Assembly (NCBI GenBank): GCA_963556145.1
Contig: OY744461.1
Span: 8,380,891 to 8,444,890, forward strand
Origin: Hygrocybe punicea
Taxonomy: Eukaryota; Basidiomycota; Agaricomycetes; Agaricales; Hygrophoraceae
Reading direction: 5' to 3'
DNA: 64,000 bases
Below the pieces are notes generated by a model. The model had not been told where the DNA came from, did no database searches, and saw nothing but the letters and a program-made list of their open reading frames with translations. Every line of letters starts with the position of its first letter. Positions within the stretch are counted from its first letter, which is position 1. Below are positions 44,443 to 55,712 of this stretch, piece after piece. The position numbers and the translations under genes are program-made.

Positions 44443-47400
44443 ATGTGTAGAGCAGGGGTGAGGCACCATCTTGCCTTTGGTGATCACCCCATCTTTGATG
44501 TGGGTGTATTCTGCGAACAAGCCAAGTCAAAGAACAGCTTGAAGATCATAGCGTGATCACTTACCGCAACCATCTTTATATTTTGCACCCGACCTACACG
44601 AGCACATGTTGATGCATCCTTGAGCAATTGCGATGTCGTGGAGAGCGTGCTTGAACGTGCCATTGTTCTGCATCACTTTCAAGAGTATCTTTTCGTCAAC
44701 AGACAGTGGGATCCCAGTGAAGCGGTGGCCGTTGATGTTGTCTCCCAGATGATACCCAGCACATCCAACAAAGTAGGCCTTTCCATTGGGTGAGATCTGT
44801 TGATAGGCTGATTATCGACTCAGTATTGTGAAGAAAAGGTTACATACCTGCTTGAATTTGCACATGACAGGCCCTCCATTACAAACTGCACCTCCTCGAA
44901 CGAATCGACATTGGATGGACTGGATCTCATTATAGAACCTGTTTGAAGGTGATTGTACATTAGCACTTGTTGTATAATGCTTGAAAACTTACTGGGCCAC
45001 TCTGTATTCCATGGACGACTGCTCCAACTCATTGAGATCACGCTCCGCGTTGATGATTGCCTTCTGTGCTTCAAGATTGACCTGAAAGCGTTCACAAGGG
45101 AGTATATCTTCTCGGAGTTGGTCGCATGCGTAGAAACCATTGCATTGCAAGATCATGGCTTGACACAGGATGACGTTGGGTCCGAGGCAGAGAACCTTGG
45201 TTGCTTTCTTCGGATTTGTGGAGCTGCCAGTGACGGTAACCCATGCCTCTTGATCCTGCTCACCATTGTGTCAGCAAACATTCCAGAATGAGTGAAGGAA
45301 CATACATAGGCCCGGAAAATTTGAGCAATTGAGAGGATCTCACCCTTTTGGTTGATGTAACTGCCCTCTGGCTTCCTTGACACATTGAGGACTGTTGCAA
45401 AGGACTTTCCAGGTTGCGGGACCTCCCAATACTTGGGGGGAGTTGTAGCTATTCGTAATTCGTCCACTTTCACCTTGCGTGTCACGAAAATCAGAGTATC
45501 GTTATTGTTGGTATCCGAGTCATCAATCTCGATGACTTCCTGCTGGATGTTGGTCTCGCTGACTTCTTGCTTAATCTTGGGCGTGCCAACTTCCTGCTTG
45601 ATCTTGGACTCGACGACTTCCTGCTTGATGGTACCTGTGGCTTTACTGTCCCAAGCAAGCCCCAGCTTCCGCTTCTTGAGGGGCACGATAACGTGTCTGG
45701 GGACTGCGACGTCATTGTCCGAACTAATCTCCACCAGATCATCATCTGAATCCACAAGAACGGCACGTTTTTTGGATTTTTGGGGCGTATCGAAGACCAG
45801 TGGCGTGATAAGGTCGATTTCTTGCGATTTGGCCTTCTGAGACGTGTTGGGGCTTGGGGTCGACCAGGAAGATGCCGAAGAGGCCAGGGAATACGCGGAT
45901 GAGGTCCGAGACAAGGCTGACAAGGCACGGGAATGCAAGATGGCAGTTGGTGGAGTTGGCGGCGGTCCAGACATTGTAGCTATTGTAGAACACGTGGAAC
46001 TAGTGACCACAGTGTCTCGCCGCGATGCGGCCCGACCCATGATCATGTTGCTGAGCCACGGTAGGAAGATGTGTGGCTGAATCCAAGCGGCGGCATTGTC
46101 GCGAGAGTAGTAACCGGGCTGGATAGCTTCGAGAGCATCCCGAATGTCCTGAGGGAGATGCTATACGAATAAAGCATTAGAATATGGATAAGAAATGGAT
46201 TAGAAGTGTTTACCGTTGAGACAAATCGTTGGAGATCATCATCAGATACGTTGACAAGGATCTTCTCAATGTCGAGCAGTGGCAATGGGCTAGCCATTGC
46301 AAGTGGGGGAGAATGAGAGGAGAAAGTGGGGAGAAAACGATTATGGTGGCATCTCCGGTGGTTAAATGGAGAATGGAGAAGACGGCCACACACCTGGAAA
46401 GAGTGTGAGGCCATGCTCAGTGTGGCCTCACATACGAACAAGCGACGTGGAAAGGAGAGACGACATCGGGGAGATGGTGACCAGTGCCTCCATCGATGAG
46501 GGGGAGGGGGCATGATGAGGGTATCGGGTAAAGATAGGCCGATAAGGATCGGCACCTGTTTGAGCATGCCCAATCAGCATGACATTGTGTCTTGTACTAG
46601 CGACAGTGTAGTACTACCCATTGTGCCTGAGTAATAGTAGTACTACAATAGACCACTACTAGTACTACTACTACCTACTTGATATATACTCCATTGTAGA
46701 TAACGTCAAGACTGCCATGCCGATCACCTTCTGCATTATTTCGCCGAGAAAGGTTGCTTGATTGAGGAAGGCTAGGAGGTGGTGCTGAACTACCACGACC
46801 TCGTGAGGAGGAATTTGAGACATGATATACCGGATCAGAGGAAGTAGGCTGTGGAGGAGTGTGGGCAGATTGTGTTGTAGCCGGGGTGATTGGAGAAACC
46901 CCACGAGGGCTAGAGGATGATGAACGAGAACTTGGAAAAGGCATATAACGTGGGGATCCATGGATCGATTGGGGTAAGCTAGCAGATGCGTGCAAATGTG
47001 AAGGTCCAGGAATATCCAAGGAACGAAGGAAGGGGGCCATTGGCGATGGTGAGGCACGACTGGTTGGTTCAGACTGATTGGGGGACGACTGGGGTAGTGA
47101 AAAATTCAGTTGTTGGGAAGGCTGGGATGACGAGGATGCTGGGAAATCTGGCACAAAGACTGAAGACGCTGGTTGAAATGGAACTTTGTCTGTCATTGCA
47201 CTAGTGTGGTCTTCCGGAGTGAATGATCCCTCGACAAGGTTTGGATTGTTTTGGCTAGAACCGAAAGGCTCTACCTGGTGTCCAGTGGTGTCAGCAATCG
47301 TGCCATGTTGAATTTCTACATTCCCCGTTGTTGAAAAGAGCAATGCTGAAGTTTCAGATTGAAGATCCTGATTAGGATTTGAAGAAACTGTGTAGGGATT

Positions 47401-48789
47401 GAAGCTTGGAATTGTACACCAGTATCCGTGGAGACGAGGAAACTCGGGAAAATCTTTCTCAATTAACGCTGAAAAAACCAAGCTCAGTTTCGAATTCATT
47501 TCTAGAACAAAAAAGCTTTGTTTACCTATGAGGTTCTGATATTGCGGATGGGTAGTCATATCCTCCCATGTCAATCCCGTACCACTTAGCTTCAAATGTG
47601 AACACTTCTCGCGATATTTCTTCTTCAATCTGTATTCTTGCAAATTAGTACAAATCAGAGTTCACAGAACCTTGACATACGAAGTTAACTTGTCTCCAAC
47701 TGATTTTGTGAATTTCCCAGGGTTTACTTGGAAATGTTGTTGATATTCAAGATTTGGATCGTTGGCAAAGACAAATGAAGCAATATGGGAATGATAAGTT
47801 GCCTTTGAGGTCTTCCCAACATCTGTACGGCGTCCTTCTTCCCTAGCTTCTTGAGAGGAGTCTGAGAAAAGCATATGTCGTTGTGCAGGATATTCATCTA
47901 GCCAATCCAGCATCCGCCATGTCCGATTGGAATCCCAGCTGATCTTGAAACTATCAGTCTGCCGACCTTTTCCTTTGCTTGGCGCCATGCGATGGTGCTT
48001 GGATGGACAGGATCCAGGATATACACAAGGCTCAGGCTCAGTGTGTGCCAGTGAACGCTTTGTTAACAGCGCCATATTGGTAAGGTAAAATTAAATATCA
48101 ATATATTGTTATGTTAGAGTTATCTGCGCATGGCTGATGGCTGTCACGAGCCTGCTGGACCATTAGCCGAGGTTCCTCCAGCAAATCCTCCAGGTCATTT
48201 TGAGCCCGCCTTTTAAAAATTTAAAATTACCCCGCGCCGCCTTCTATTCCGGGAAGCCTGGGTTTCACACCAAAAATTACGAGTACGAGCTGACCAGGAC
48301 AGGCAATGTTTCATACTTTGGGTTGGTTCCGGACTTGGGTGTAAACAGCTCTAAGCAAGTATACCAAAATATAACCCTCGAAACCCTCGACCCCGCAAAC
48401 GGAAACATCTCGGCTATAAGCTCCGGTACAACAAACGTAACAACTTGTATGCACGGCTTTTACACATTCCCGTGTTTGGAGATCACTACCAACGACACTT
48501 ATACCAACACTGTTACCGTCCTTCGCGGCGTAGACAACCATTGGTCTTTTAACAAGTCGAACGGTGCCCCCAACTTTGAACTCACAGATGTGCTGTCTGG
48601 TGGTGGCCAAGGACCGCCCGCTGCCAGGTCTGCGGTCACGAACCCCAGTGTGTGTAATTCTTTGAAGGTTTGTTTGGCCAGGGAGACTGGCGTTGACATG
48701 CTGGTGCCAGTGGGGCATGCACTTATCCCGCTGGCAGCCTACGCTGCAAGGTACTACAACTTTAGTACTATTCACTATTCGGAATAGCT

Positions 48790-51700
48790 AGAAATATACA
48801 CGAATAGCTAGAGAACAGCACGAATAGCTACATCTGCTGGCTAAATAGCTATTCCGCTCCCAGGAGCTTTTGAGGCCAACTCTAGCTATTCAGAAAGGTG
48901 CTAGTAGCCAGTTTGGTAAACACAGCGGCAGTCCGGAAGACTTCGCAATTAGTAATGCAGTTACAGGAAATATAATTTTTTTACCAGCTTCGGAGACCAG
49001 CATCAGAGATCGTCCCATTATGTTCTCCAAGGTTTCTCTAAAGGAAAGCCTGAAGCACAGTGACGAGAAAGATATGGATGCCTACAAAGAATGGTTGTGT
49101 ATGTTTTCTACAAGCAATATCATGAAATACTCACTGTGCTGATCATTCTCTGTGCAAGGTATGCCAGCGGAGCTTGCCAAATTGCCATTCTTCAGTGCAG
49201 CAAATTACCAAGACTGGGTGGCACTCGACAAGTATCGTGAGTATCTGTTAGAAAAGAGTGGCCAAGGGACTCCGAAAAGGTCAGTACTTTTGAACCTGAA
49301 TGAATGGGGAACTTACATGCACCCTTTGAAAAGATTCTCCACAGATTCGTCACCCATTGGAGCTGGTCTAGAAACACCGTTTGCTGTGGTTGGCCATAAA
49401 AAACGCACTGCAGAAGTGTCTGAAATGCTCGAGACAGATCGCCGAGAGGTCCAAGTTAATGCGAGGCCTTGAAAGAAAGGAAAACATACTGAGGTCGTTT
49501 TAATTGATTCTGATGATGATATCCAACCCAAAATCGAGAACCGGGCACCAGTTGCTTTAGTTAAATTGGAAGATGCTGGGAGACAGGTGAAGCAGACAAA
49601 GAAGGAGAAAGGTCAGCGAGGAGTGGGTGAGGACTCAAAGATTATTGTGACAAGGAAGATGAAGGTGGACGCTGTTATCAACTTTGACCATGTGCCGAGC
49701 CACTATCCAGTCACAGATGTTGACACTGCGTTTGTCATTGACTTGAGTGACGATCTCTCCGATAATCCTGTCACGAAAAAGGGTGGTGGTCCGAAGGCCC
49801 TTGATGCTATCTTGAAGTCTGAGGTACGATTACCCTTATTTGCAATGGCATGTACTAGTAGACATTGACATTGCCTAGGACCAAGACTCGTGGGGAAAAG
49901 GAACAAATGGAAGCTCGCAACAAGCCATAAATCTCACCCTGTTAGATGGTTTAGCTGTACGGCGGTCCACACACAAATGCAATGGTGGCCTTTGTTGTGA
50001 ATTTTTTGATAGAGGCCTTCTCGATGATGGCAGATACACGCGTGATGATCCTGATGATATGTCGCTGATGCAGGCAATTTTTTCATCGGAGCTGGATCAG
50101 AACCACAATGACAGCATTACTATGATTGCAAAAACTGCTGCGTATGTGTTTTTCCATCTCATTGTGACTTGCTAACAGGTCTCCGGCTTCAGATTTTATT
50201 GGTTAATTGTCAGCTTGTCATGCAAAGACGTCAAATGCAAGGGCAGACCATGTTTAATACCACTCACCAATGTACGTCCTTGGTATCTTCATCTCGACTC
50301 ATTGGATACTCTACTCACTTGGAGGACCGCTGCACAGGCCCCGTCGACTGCTGGGAAGTTCCACTTTGTTGGGTGCAGCCATTGGCACAAGTCGGAGAAG
50401 TGGGAACATCTATATGCGCCCCTTCCAAATGGAGTTGACGAAACCACACTTGTCAAGTACATGGGGGGAGTGGGCTTGGATCCACTTGAGACAGCATTAT
50501 ATGAAGATGCCTGTGCTCACTTTGTGCACCCACGTCACGGAAAGAAAAAGACATGTAGTTAGTGCTTTGAAATCATTCCGACTCTTTGAATTTAGAAGCA
50601 TCTGATGTTTCATTCAGCTCATACTCATTTCCGTGATGGAAAATTAGTGATTGGCAGAATCATTGAATATCCTTGTCCGGTACAAAAAACTGTGTACACA
50701 TCAAAAGACCCTGCAATCCGCAAAATTGTAGTCATCATCCGTGGGCGGCATTCCCACCCACCGTGGCCCGAAGAAAAGCCAAGCCAAGATGCAAAGGACG
50801 ATTTAATAAGGTGCCTAGACGTACTTGGAGTCTTTGGTGCGACGGGTGGGAAACTTGATCAAGGTATGCTCTGCAATGCCAATGACTGCACAGGAATTCT
50901 TATACCAAGGTGATCACAGCTGGCACCACAATGACCTTACTCGGCACCAACCTCAGTATGAAGCATCCGGCTTTCCGCAACAAGAAAGTACTTCATGAGC
51001 ATGTTAAGGCAGCCAAGCAAGTGAAAGTACCTGCCGGTCTTGGATGGAATGGTGAGTCACACTTCACGTGGTATCCTAGAGATGTTTTCTAATCACAGAA
51101 TGATAGGAATAATTGATCAGTATGACCGTGACCTAAAGGATTTGCCTGTAGAACATCAGTACATTCATCATATTCGAATGGAGGGCGATATCAAAGTGGC
51201 CGTAACAATGAACGCTGTGCTCGCTAATCTCATCCATGCTGCTCTGTACATCGTCTGTGATTTTACATTCAAACGGGTGAGAGGGGATCTCAATGAATGG
51301 GAGGTTGCAGCATGGTGTGACCGTTTGACTGAAAGTAATTGCATTTCATTCGTCCATCTGTCTAGCCATTTAACAAAGATGGATCAAGAGTTACGGTGGC
51401 GAGGGTCTATTGTAATCGTGCAACACATGAAGCCTTCACCCTCGTTTTCGAAGGATTTTTCAAATCAGTCGAGAAGGTAACAGGTCGTCCAGTCAAGTTC
51501 AAAGTACTCGATCCAACGGGGAATATTCTTTCAATTCATTTTGACATGGAGGCGGCCCAAGTTCAAGGTTTTGCAGCAGTTCTGTTGCGCATGAATGATC
51601 CGTCTATTAGTGGCATTCATACTCTTGATCCAAACATTCTGGTCCAGCATGTTGTTAAATTCTGCTCTGTCCACTTCGAAAGGTGTTTCACGCAGCTCTG

Positions 51701-52960
51701 TTGCTCCGAGTCTGGTTCAGCTGATGCCAGAATCAATTTTCAGGAAGACTGACGAACTTGTCCCTCATGTCGGTGCTGCAACTGTGACGTATCTCAACCT
51801 TTTCCGAGCACTCGTGCTGCAGGCGGATTTCGAAGCATGGCATTCATTTTGCCAATCCCACAAGTCTGTTCATTTGCAAAGTGTGTATCAGTCTTGTATC
51901 TTGTTTTCGTGACATTCGTGTAGAAACTCAACTCAACTCTTTTGACGATTAGACTGGTATAAGCACAAGATTATGTATCCGTGGTTACTTCCTGGATTTA
52001 ACAAGACATTGTCGCTTATGCGAGTTGACTTCTGGGAGTTGACACCGACACATACAAACTTAGTTGAGACTGCTCATGTCGCAACAAATAGTTTCACCAA
52101 CATCAAGCTCCAGCCACTCGAGGCAATTCAAAAGTAAGAGTTATCTGCATGCTTTTGAGTCTCGGAAATTGCTAGCTTACTTATGTGGTTGCGATTATTG
52201 TAGAGCCTGCATCCTCGACGCCAGCGTTGCTGCTTCAATTCTTGCAGCAGAAGAATCTTGCCTGCTCCGAAACCGTTACAACAACGAGACCACCCGAATG
52301 AGCCGAGCCGTCAGTCGCCATGTATCTCAAGCTAAACAACGTGATCAGCACAATGTGCTTGACGACGGCATCAAAATTGTTCAGGAACGTATTGCAACCA
52401 CTACCGGAGCAACAAAAGATCTCAAAGCTCAGCTCACCGAGTTAACTGCCCAGAAAAAAGAAGCTGGTCGCACTCCGAGACGCAACAGAGGGGGGGCAAA
52501 GAAGTACGATCACATCACGATTCCAAAGATCGCAGGACTTGAGTCGATTTCCTTGGGTGAGTTGTTTGCTCCTTAATTTCAATTCCTGGCTGAATTGAAT
52601 TGGCTATTACCCCAGGCCTCACAGAACATGTAGAATACCCAAGTGCAAGCATCTCCGAGTTGACCCCCACTGGCACCTCAGACCTAGGCTCACAGCCGAT
52701 GATTGACGGAGATAACCCATTCCTCGGCCTACCAGCTCTTCTGGGCTCAAACGCCAATGCAACGCCCGTGCTCGGATTGTTACCTCACTTATGTTCAGGT
52801 CTAGGACCGTTCAATGTTGAACCAGCCGACGCATTCTCTGGGATTGACCTGGCTAACTTGCCTGACTTCGATATAAGCATATTTAACAGCATGGAAGGCT
52901 GGAGCTATTAAGCATCCTTTACAGTTACCGAGTGACTCAGTATACTTGCAGTACTCAGTG
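48790..52960 (+). mobile_element. MULE-like element 2
   Basis: It lies between the truncated host frame and an AT-rich stretch. GAATAGCTAG words occur several times near 48780-48900 and CTAGCTATTC near 53020, suggesting inverted ends. No convincing target duplication was found, so the boundaries are approximate. The coding region is described separately. Confidence 0.5.
48995..52911 (+). CDS. MULE-like transposase 2
   Basis: Plus-strand exons show the same layout as MULE-like transposase 1: an N-terminal variable part, KIIVTRKMKVDAV (49636), a cysteine region (CKDVKCKGRPC; FVGCSHWHK) and the motif GRHSHPPWPEEKPSQDAK (50740). The core has VCDFTFKRVRGDLNEWEVAAW (first Asp, 51260), IHFDMEAAQVQGFA (second Asp, 51540) and TNLVETAH (Glu, 52055). 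A coiled-coil tail (VSRHVSQAKQRDQHN) and an acidic, Leu-rich end follow. About ten introns are needed. The D...D...E pattern with TFK and TN..E motifs fits the Mutator-like class; the exact family is uncertain. Confidence 0.65.
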
Positions 52961-53063
52961 TAGTGCTCTTAAATGATATTTCTGACTGGTGCTGTAGTGC
53001 CACGTCACCACATCACCGCTATCTAGCTATTCACACTCAGAAGTTCCGAGTCCTAAATTTATT

Positions 53064-53165
53064 TAGGCTCGGTTCCGAGGCTCGGTCTTATAGGACCTGA
53101 GCCACCCAAATCAAAATTCCACTCTAACGTTGCGGCAAACGCTGGTTTGGCTGTGTTTGCATTCA
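53064..53165. repeat. dispersed repeat, copy 1
   Basis: CTTATAGGACCTGAGCCACC and the following 60 bases match 63462-63545 at roughly 85 percent by eye. The family is not identified; the two copies bracket the satellite and the Helitron. Confidence 0.6.
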
Positions 53166-53410
53166 AACCTGATTTGCCCCAGCGCACCAGCTTTTGTCTC
53201 TGTCGACCAGCTTCGATATCTCTATTTCCGCACGTAGAGCTCGATTGTTGCCTGTGATGATATTCAACCAAGTCCCAGTCCCAGCTGCTCATGAACTTGT
53301 ATGTTTTATTTTTATTCTTCAAGTTTGTTCTTCTAATTAACTACTAAATCACCAGAATCGTGGCCAGATGAACGCGTTAACGGCCACCACCCCCCTTTAG
53401 CACCTTCTCC
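53166..53410. other. no gene seen
   Basis: A transition from the dispersed repeat into the 199-bp tandem array, with no supported gene. Confidence 0.3.
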
Positions 53411-54405
53411 AGGACCCCTTCCATCTCCACAATCCTGGCCACAACTATGACACCACCAACCGCAATCGCGAACATCGGCACCATGACCCACGCGGCGACT
53501 CAAACGACGCCCCGTCAAACACGAGGTCAACATGACTTGCAGCCCGGTGTGCCCACCCCCTCTGTTCCTGTATTTATTTATTTCTATCTAGCTATAGGTT
53601 TTGTCTTAACCCCTTCCATCTCCGCAATCCCGGCAACAACTATGACACCACCAACCACAATCGCGAACATCGGCGCCATGACCCACGCAGCAACTCAAAC
53701 GACCCATGCCCCATCAAACGCGAGGTCAACATGACTCGCAGCCCGGTGTGCCCACCCCCTCTGTTGTTGTATTTATTTATTTCTATCTCGCTATAGGTTT
53801 TGTCTTGACCCCTTCCATTTCTGCAATCCCGGTGACAACTATGACACCACCAACCGCAATCGTGAACATCGGCGCCATGACCCACGCGCAACTCAAACGA
53901 CCCACGCCACGTCAAACACGAGGTCAACATGACTCGCAGCCCGGTGTGCCCACCCCCTCTGTTCCTGTATTTATTTATTTCTATCTAGCTATAGGTTTTG
54001 TCTTGACCCCTTCCATCTCCGCAATCCCAGCGACAACTATGACACCACCAACCACAATCGCGAACATCGGCGCCATGACCCACGCAGCAACTCAAACGAC
54101 CCATGCCCCATCAAACGCGAGGTCAACATGACTCGCAGCCCGGTGTGCCCACCCCCTCTGTTGTTGTATTTATTTATTTCTATCTAGCTATAGGTTTTGT
54201 CTTGACCCCTTCCATCTCCGCAATCCTGGCAACAACAATAACACCACCAACCACAATCGCGAACATCGGCGCCATGACCCACGCGGCGACTCAAATGACC
54301 CATGCCCCGTCAAACGCGAGGTCAACATGACTTGCAGCCGGGTGTGCCCACCCCCTCTGTTCCTGTATTTATTTATGTCTATCTAGCTATAGGTTTTGTC
54401 TTAAT
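53411..54405. repeat. 199-bp tandem repeat, about five units
   Basis: The unit contains CGCGAACATCGGCGCCATGA, AGCCCGGTGTGCCCACCCCC and TATCTAGCTATAGG. The GGTGTGCCC word recurs at about 53546, 53746, 53943, 54142 and 54341. Each unit has an intron-like end (TTTATTTATTTCTATCTAGC then TATAG) like the intron in hAT-1 elements, so the array may have grown from an exon-intron segment. Confidence 0.85.
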
Positions 54406-55172
54406 TGCTGGACAAGCTGCCAATCCCCCGCCCTCATTAATACCCAGCATGACCAGCATGACCATGATCACTACAACCATGAACGCGATCACGACGACGA
54501 ACATGACCAAGACGACATGCAATGAACCCCCAACGACAATCGTGGAGTTGACAAGACGGATCGTGCAGCGGAGGTGGATGCACTGACTGCTGCCACCACA
54601 CACAATGGACCCAGTGTTTACGACATGTATGATGTGTCAGGATGTCAACGCGAGGTGCTCCACACCTGGGCCAGCGCCCCATTCCCACCTCGCAAGCGAG
54701 CTGGCCACGTCAATTGACGTGCGCAGCGCCATTGTGAGGTAAGAATGTGCAGCACAATGTAACCATTGCAATGGTGACTGGAACACTCACACACACTGAG
54801 AGACCACGACAATTGAGGCCCTCCACCTTCTTGACAGCGAACAGAGCTCAAGTCGGGCCATGGCAACAGCAATACACCCACAACCTCGCATACACAGCCT
54901 CTGCATCAATTGACGTGAGTGCATGTTTGTGAGGTAGTGGTATTGGCGCTTGCCGATGTGGTGTCACCCTGCCATGGGGTTCCTGGCAATTGGTTCGTAT
55001 TGTTATCTCGTGGTCTGATTCCCCCAGTTCTCGTGGTTTGCGAGGGTATCTGGTGCTTTCGTGGGTGGAGATGGGTATGGCCTAGCCGTGGTAATACAGT
55101 GACGTGGCTGGAAAAAAAGAGCAAATGATGTTTGTACTTATTAGGTCTTTTTTTCGTTGAACGCTCGCGAAA
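54406..55172. other. hAT-1-related sequence with two palindromic modules
   Basis: Modules lie at 54688-54739 and 54885-54935. The first and its upstream context (ATTCCCACCTCGCAAGC) closely match the hAT-1 copies at 22682 and 26860. No hAT termini were found. A decayed hAT-1 relative is the best guess. Confidence 0.45.
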
Positions 55173-55676
55173 ATGCAGCTAAACCTACCCTACTTGCTTG
55201 GAATTTTCACCTGCCTCCTCTCGCATTTGACACTGGCATCTATGCCGAGTGTTGAGTTCCCATTCTTCGGGGTTGGGAATGTTTCCAGGTGAATTATAAT
55301 GAAGTTTTTGATGCTCTTGTTTCTCTCATTATTCCTCAGTTTCGGCAGACAAGTCAACTTATTGCCTCTGGATACTATGATACTACCACTGCCCCATCAG
55401 TCCGTGAGTATTTTTTTCATAATTTCTTCGTTCCTCTACACGCCTGCGTTACAGATGGCAATTCATTTGCCCTTGGAGGCAGTGGACCTCATCGACTCAT
55501 CCCCACTGCTCGTGAGCATTCATTTGATTTATTCATTGTTCATTTCACCTATGCTGTTACAGCCACCCATTTCTTCATCTATGGTTAAGTGCTTGTCTAA
55601 TTATCCTATATCCGAGTCACAAATTGCTGTTGGAATGTGTGTTGCTTGTGCCAACTCTCCTGTTTATATTGTCTGA
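55173..55676 (+). CDS. small predicted secreted protein, four exons
   Basis: Exons are 55173-55288, 55340-55403, 55455-55511 and 55563-55676. They are separated by three introns of exactly 51 nt each, all GT(GA)...(C)AG (GTGAAT, GTGAGT and GTGAGC donors; CTCAG, TTACAG and TTACAG acceptors). The spliced frame is 116 aa and starts MQLNLPYLLGIFTCLLSH, a good signal peptide, followed by LASMPSVEFPFFGVGN. No known domain is seen. The last exon may be foreign if the Helitron begins inside it (a TC preceded by A at about 55577). It could be a host gene truncated by, or captured by, the Helitron. Confidence 0.5.
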
Positions 55677-55712
55677 CCTCTAATCCATAGGAAAAATTCA
55701 TATTCATATTCA

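Larger units (their letters stand above)
39749..46297 (-). pseudogene. MULE-like transposase 1, split by an LTR element
   Basis: The start is MASPLPLLDIEKILVNVS (46297) and many short introns follow. A Ser-rich linker has repeated IKQEV units (about 45540-45640). Next is a cysteine region (CRFVRGGAVCNGGPVMCKF; YFVGCAGYHLG) and a GHSHP motif (about 41840). The core has catalytic candidates LADDTYKRV (about 41390), IILDGCRAQAEG (about 41120) and NESSH (about 40610). A coiled-coil tail (WLRKESKIRQAAARH) and an acidic end (SEDNDNDDDFDRDND) follow. The gene is interrupted at 41908-44446 by the LTR element. A divergent relative lies at 48.9-52.9 kb. Confidence 0.7.
39539..46691. mobile_element. MULE-like element 1 with 9-bp target duplication
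   Basis: The identical 9-mers CATTGTAGA flank it at 39530-39538 and 46692-46700, and removal restores the reading frame of the Harbinger gene. The ends start GAG and then carry GGTAGTA/TACTACC words in inverted orientation; the terminal repeats are short and imperfect. It encodes a minus-strand transposase gene and carries a 2.5-kb LTR element. Nine-base duplications are typical of Mutator-like elements. Confidence 0.85.
39081..48075 (-). pseudogene. Harbinger 2 Myb/SANT-like gene, split by the MULE-like element
   Basis: The N-terminal exons (48075 to about 46701) encode WDSNRTWRMLDWLDEYPAQR and a SKATYHSHIASFVF segment, then EYRLKKKYREKC and a long Ser/Pro-rich part. The C-terminal exon (39529-39081) encodes a helical region (FELKKSMYNLQQDHEKRAHE). 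Across the insertion the frame joins as SLDVIYNANADLMQQ when one 9-bp target copy is kept. TGA at 39483-39485 is again one C-to-T from CGA. Introns near 47681 and 47490-47525 show GTATGT/GTAAAC donors. Confidence 0.75.
35977..48210. mobile_element. PIF/Harbinger element 2, carrying three further insertions
   Basis: Inverted repeats of about 170-180 bp begin GGCGGGCTCAAAATGACCTG on the left (35977) and end ...GAGCCCGCC on the right (48210). They extend to the GTTAACA(G/A) region near 36125 and 48067. A transposase gene (plus) and a Myb/SANT-like gene (minus) converge. The element is interrupted by hAT-2 (37662-38856) and by a MULE-like element (39539-46691). The flanking trinucleotides (ATA, TTT) do not match, so the target duplication has decayed. 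Confidence 0.85.
35491..48789 (+). pseudogene. probable host membrane-protein gene split by a 12.2-kb transposon nest
   Basis: The 5' part (35491 to about 35873) encodes hydrophobic, tryptophan-rich membrane segments (FFWYTVYIFGFFWGCVNVFV; LIVLPVAIMMCLGPFF). A 58-nt intron fits at about 35875-35932, giving TEVILTGPPYGSLQ just before the Harbinger left end. Beyond the Harbinger right end the same frame resumes (KNLKLPRAAFYSGKPGF) and runs to 48787 as a soluble, N-glycosylation-rich domain (NGNISAISS, NVTTC). This looks like one gene interrupted by the nest. I do not recognise the family. Confidence 0.5.

Noticed and set aside
35976..48213. TTA/TAA target duplication for Harbinger element 2
   Set aside because: The flanking bases are ATA on the left and TTT on the right; no trinucleotide match exists even if the termini are shifted by a base or two.
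48780..53030. inverted GAATAGCTAG ends with target duplication for MULE-like element 2
   Set aside because: No 8-10 bp flanking match could be found for any choice of ends, so boundaries were left approximate.
53411..54405. regular repeats that could suggest a CRISPR array
   Set aside because: The repeat unit is 199 bp with no distinct spacers, and the sequence is eukaryotic.
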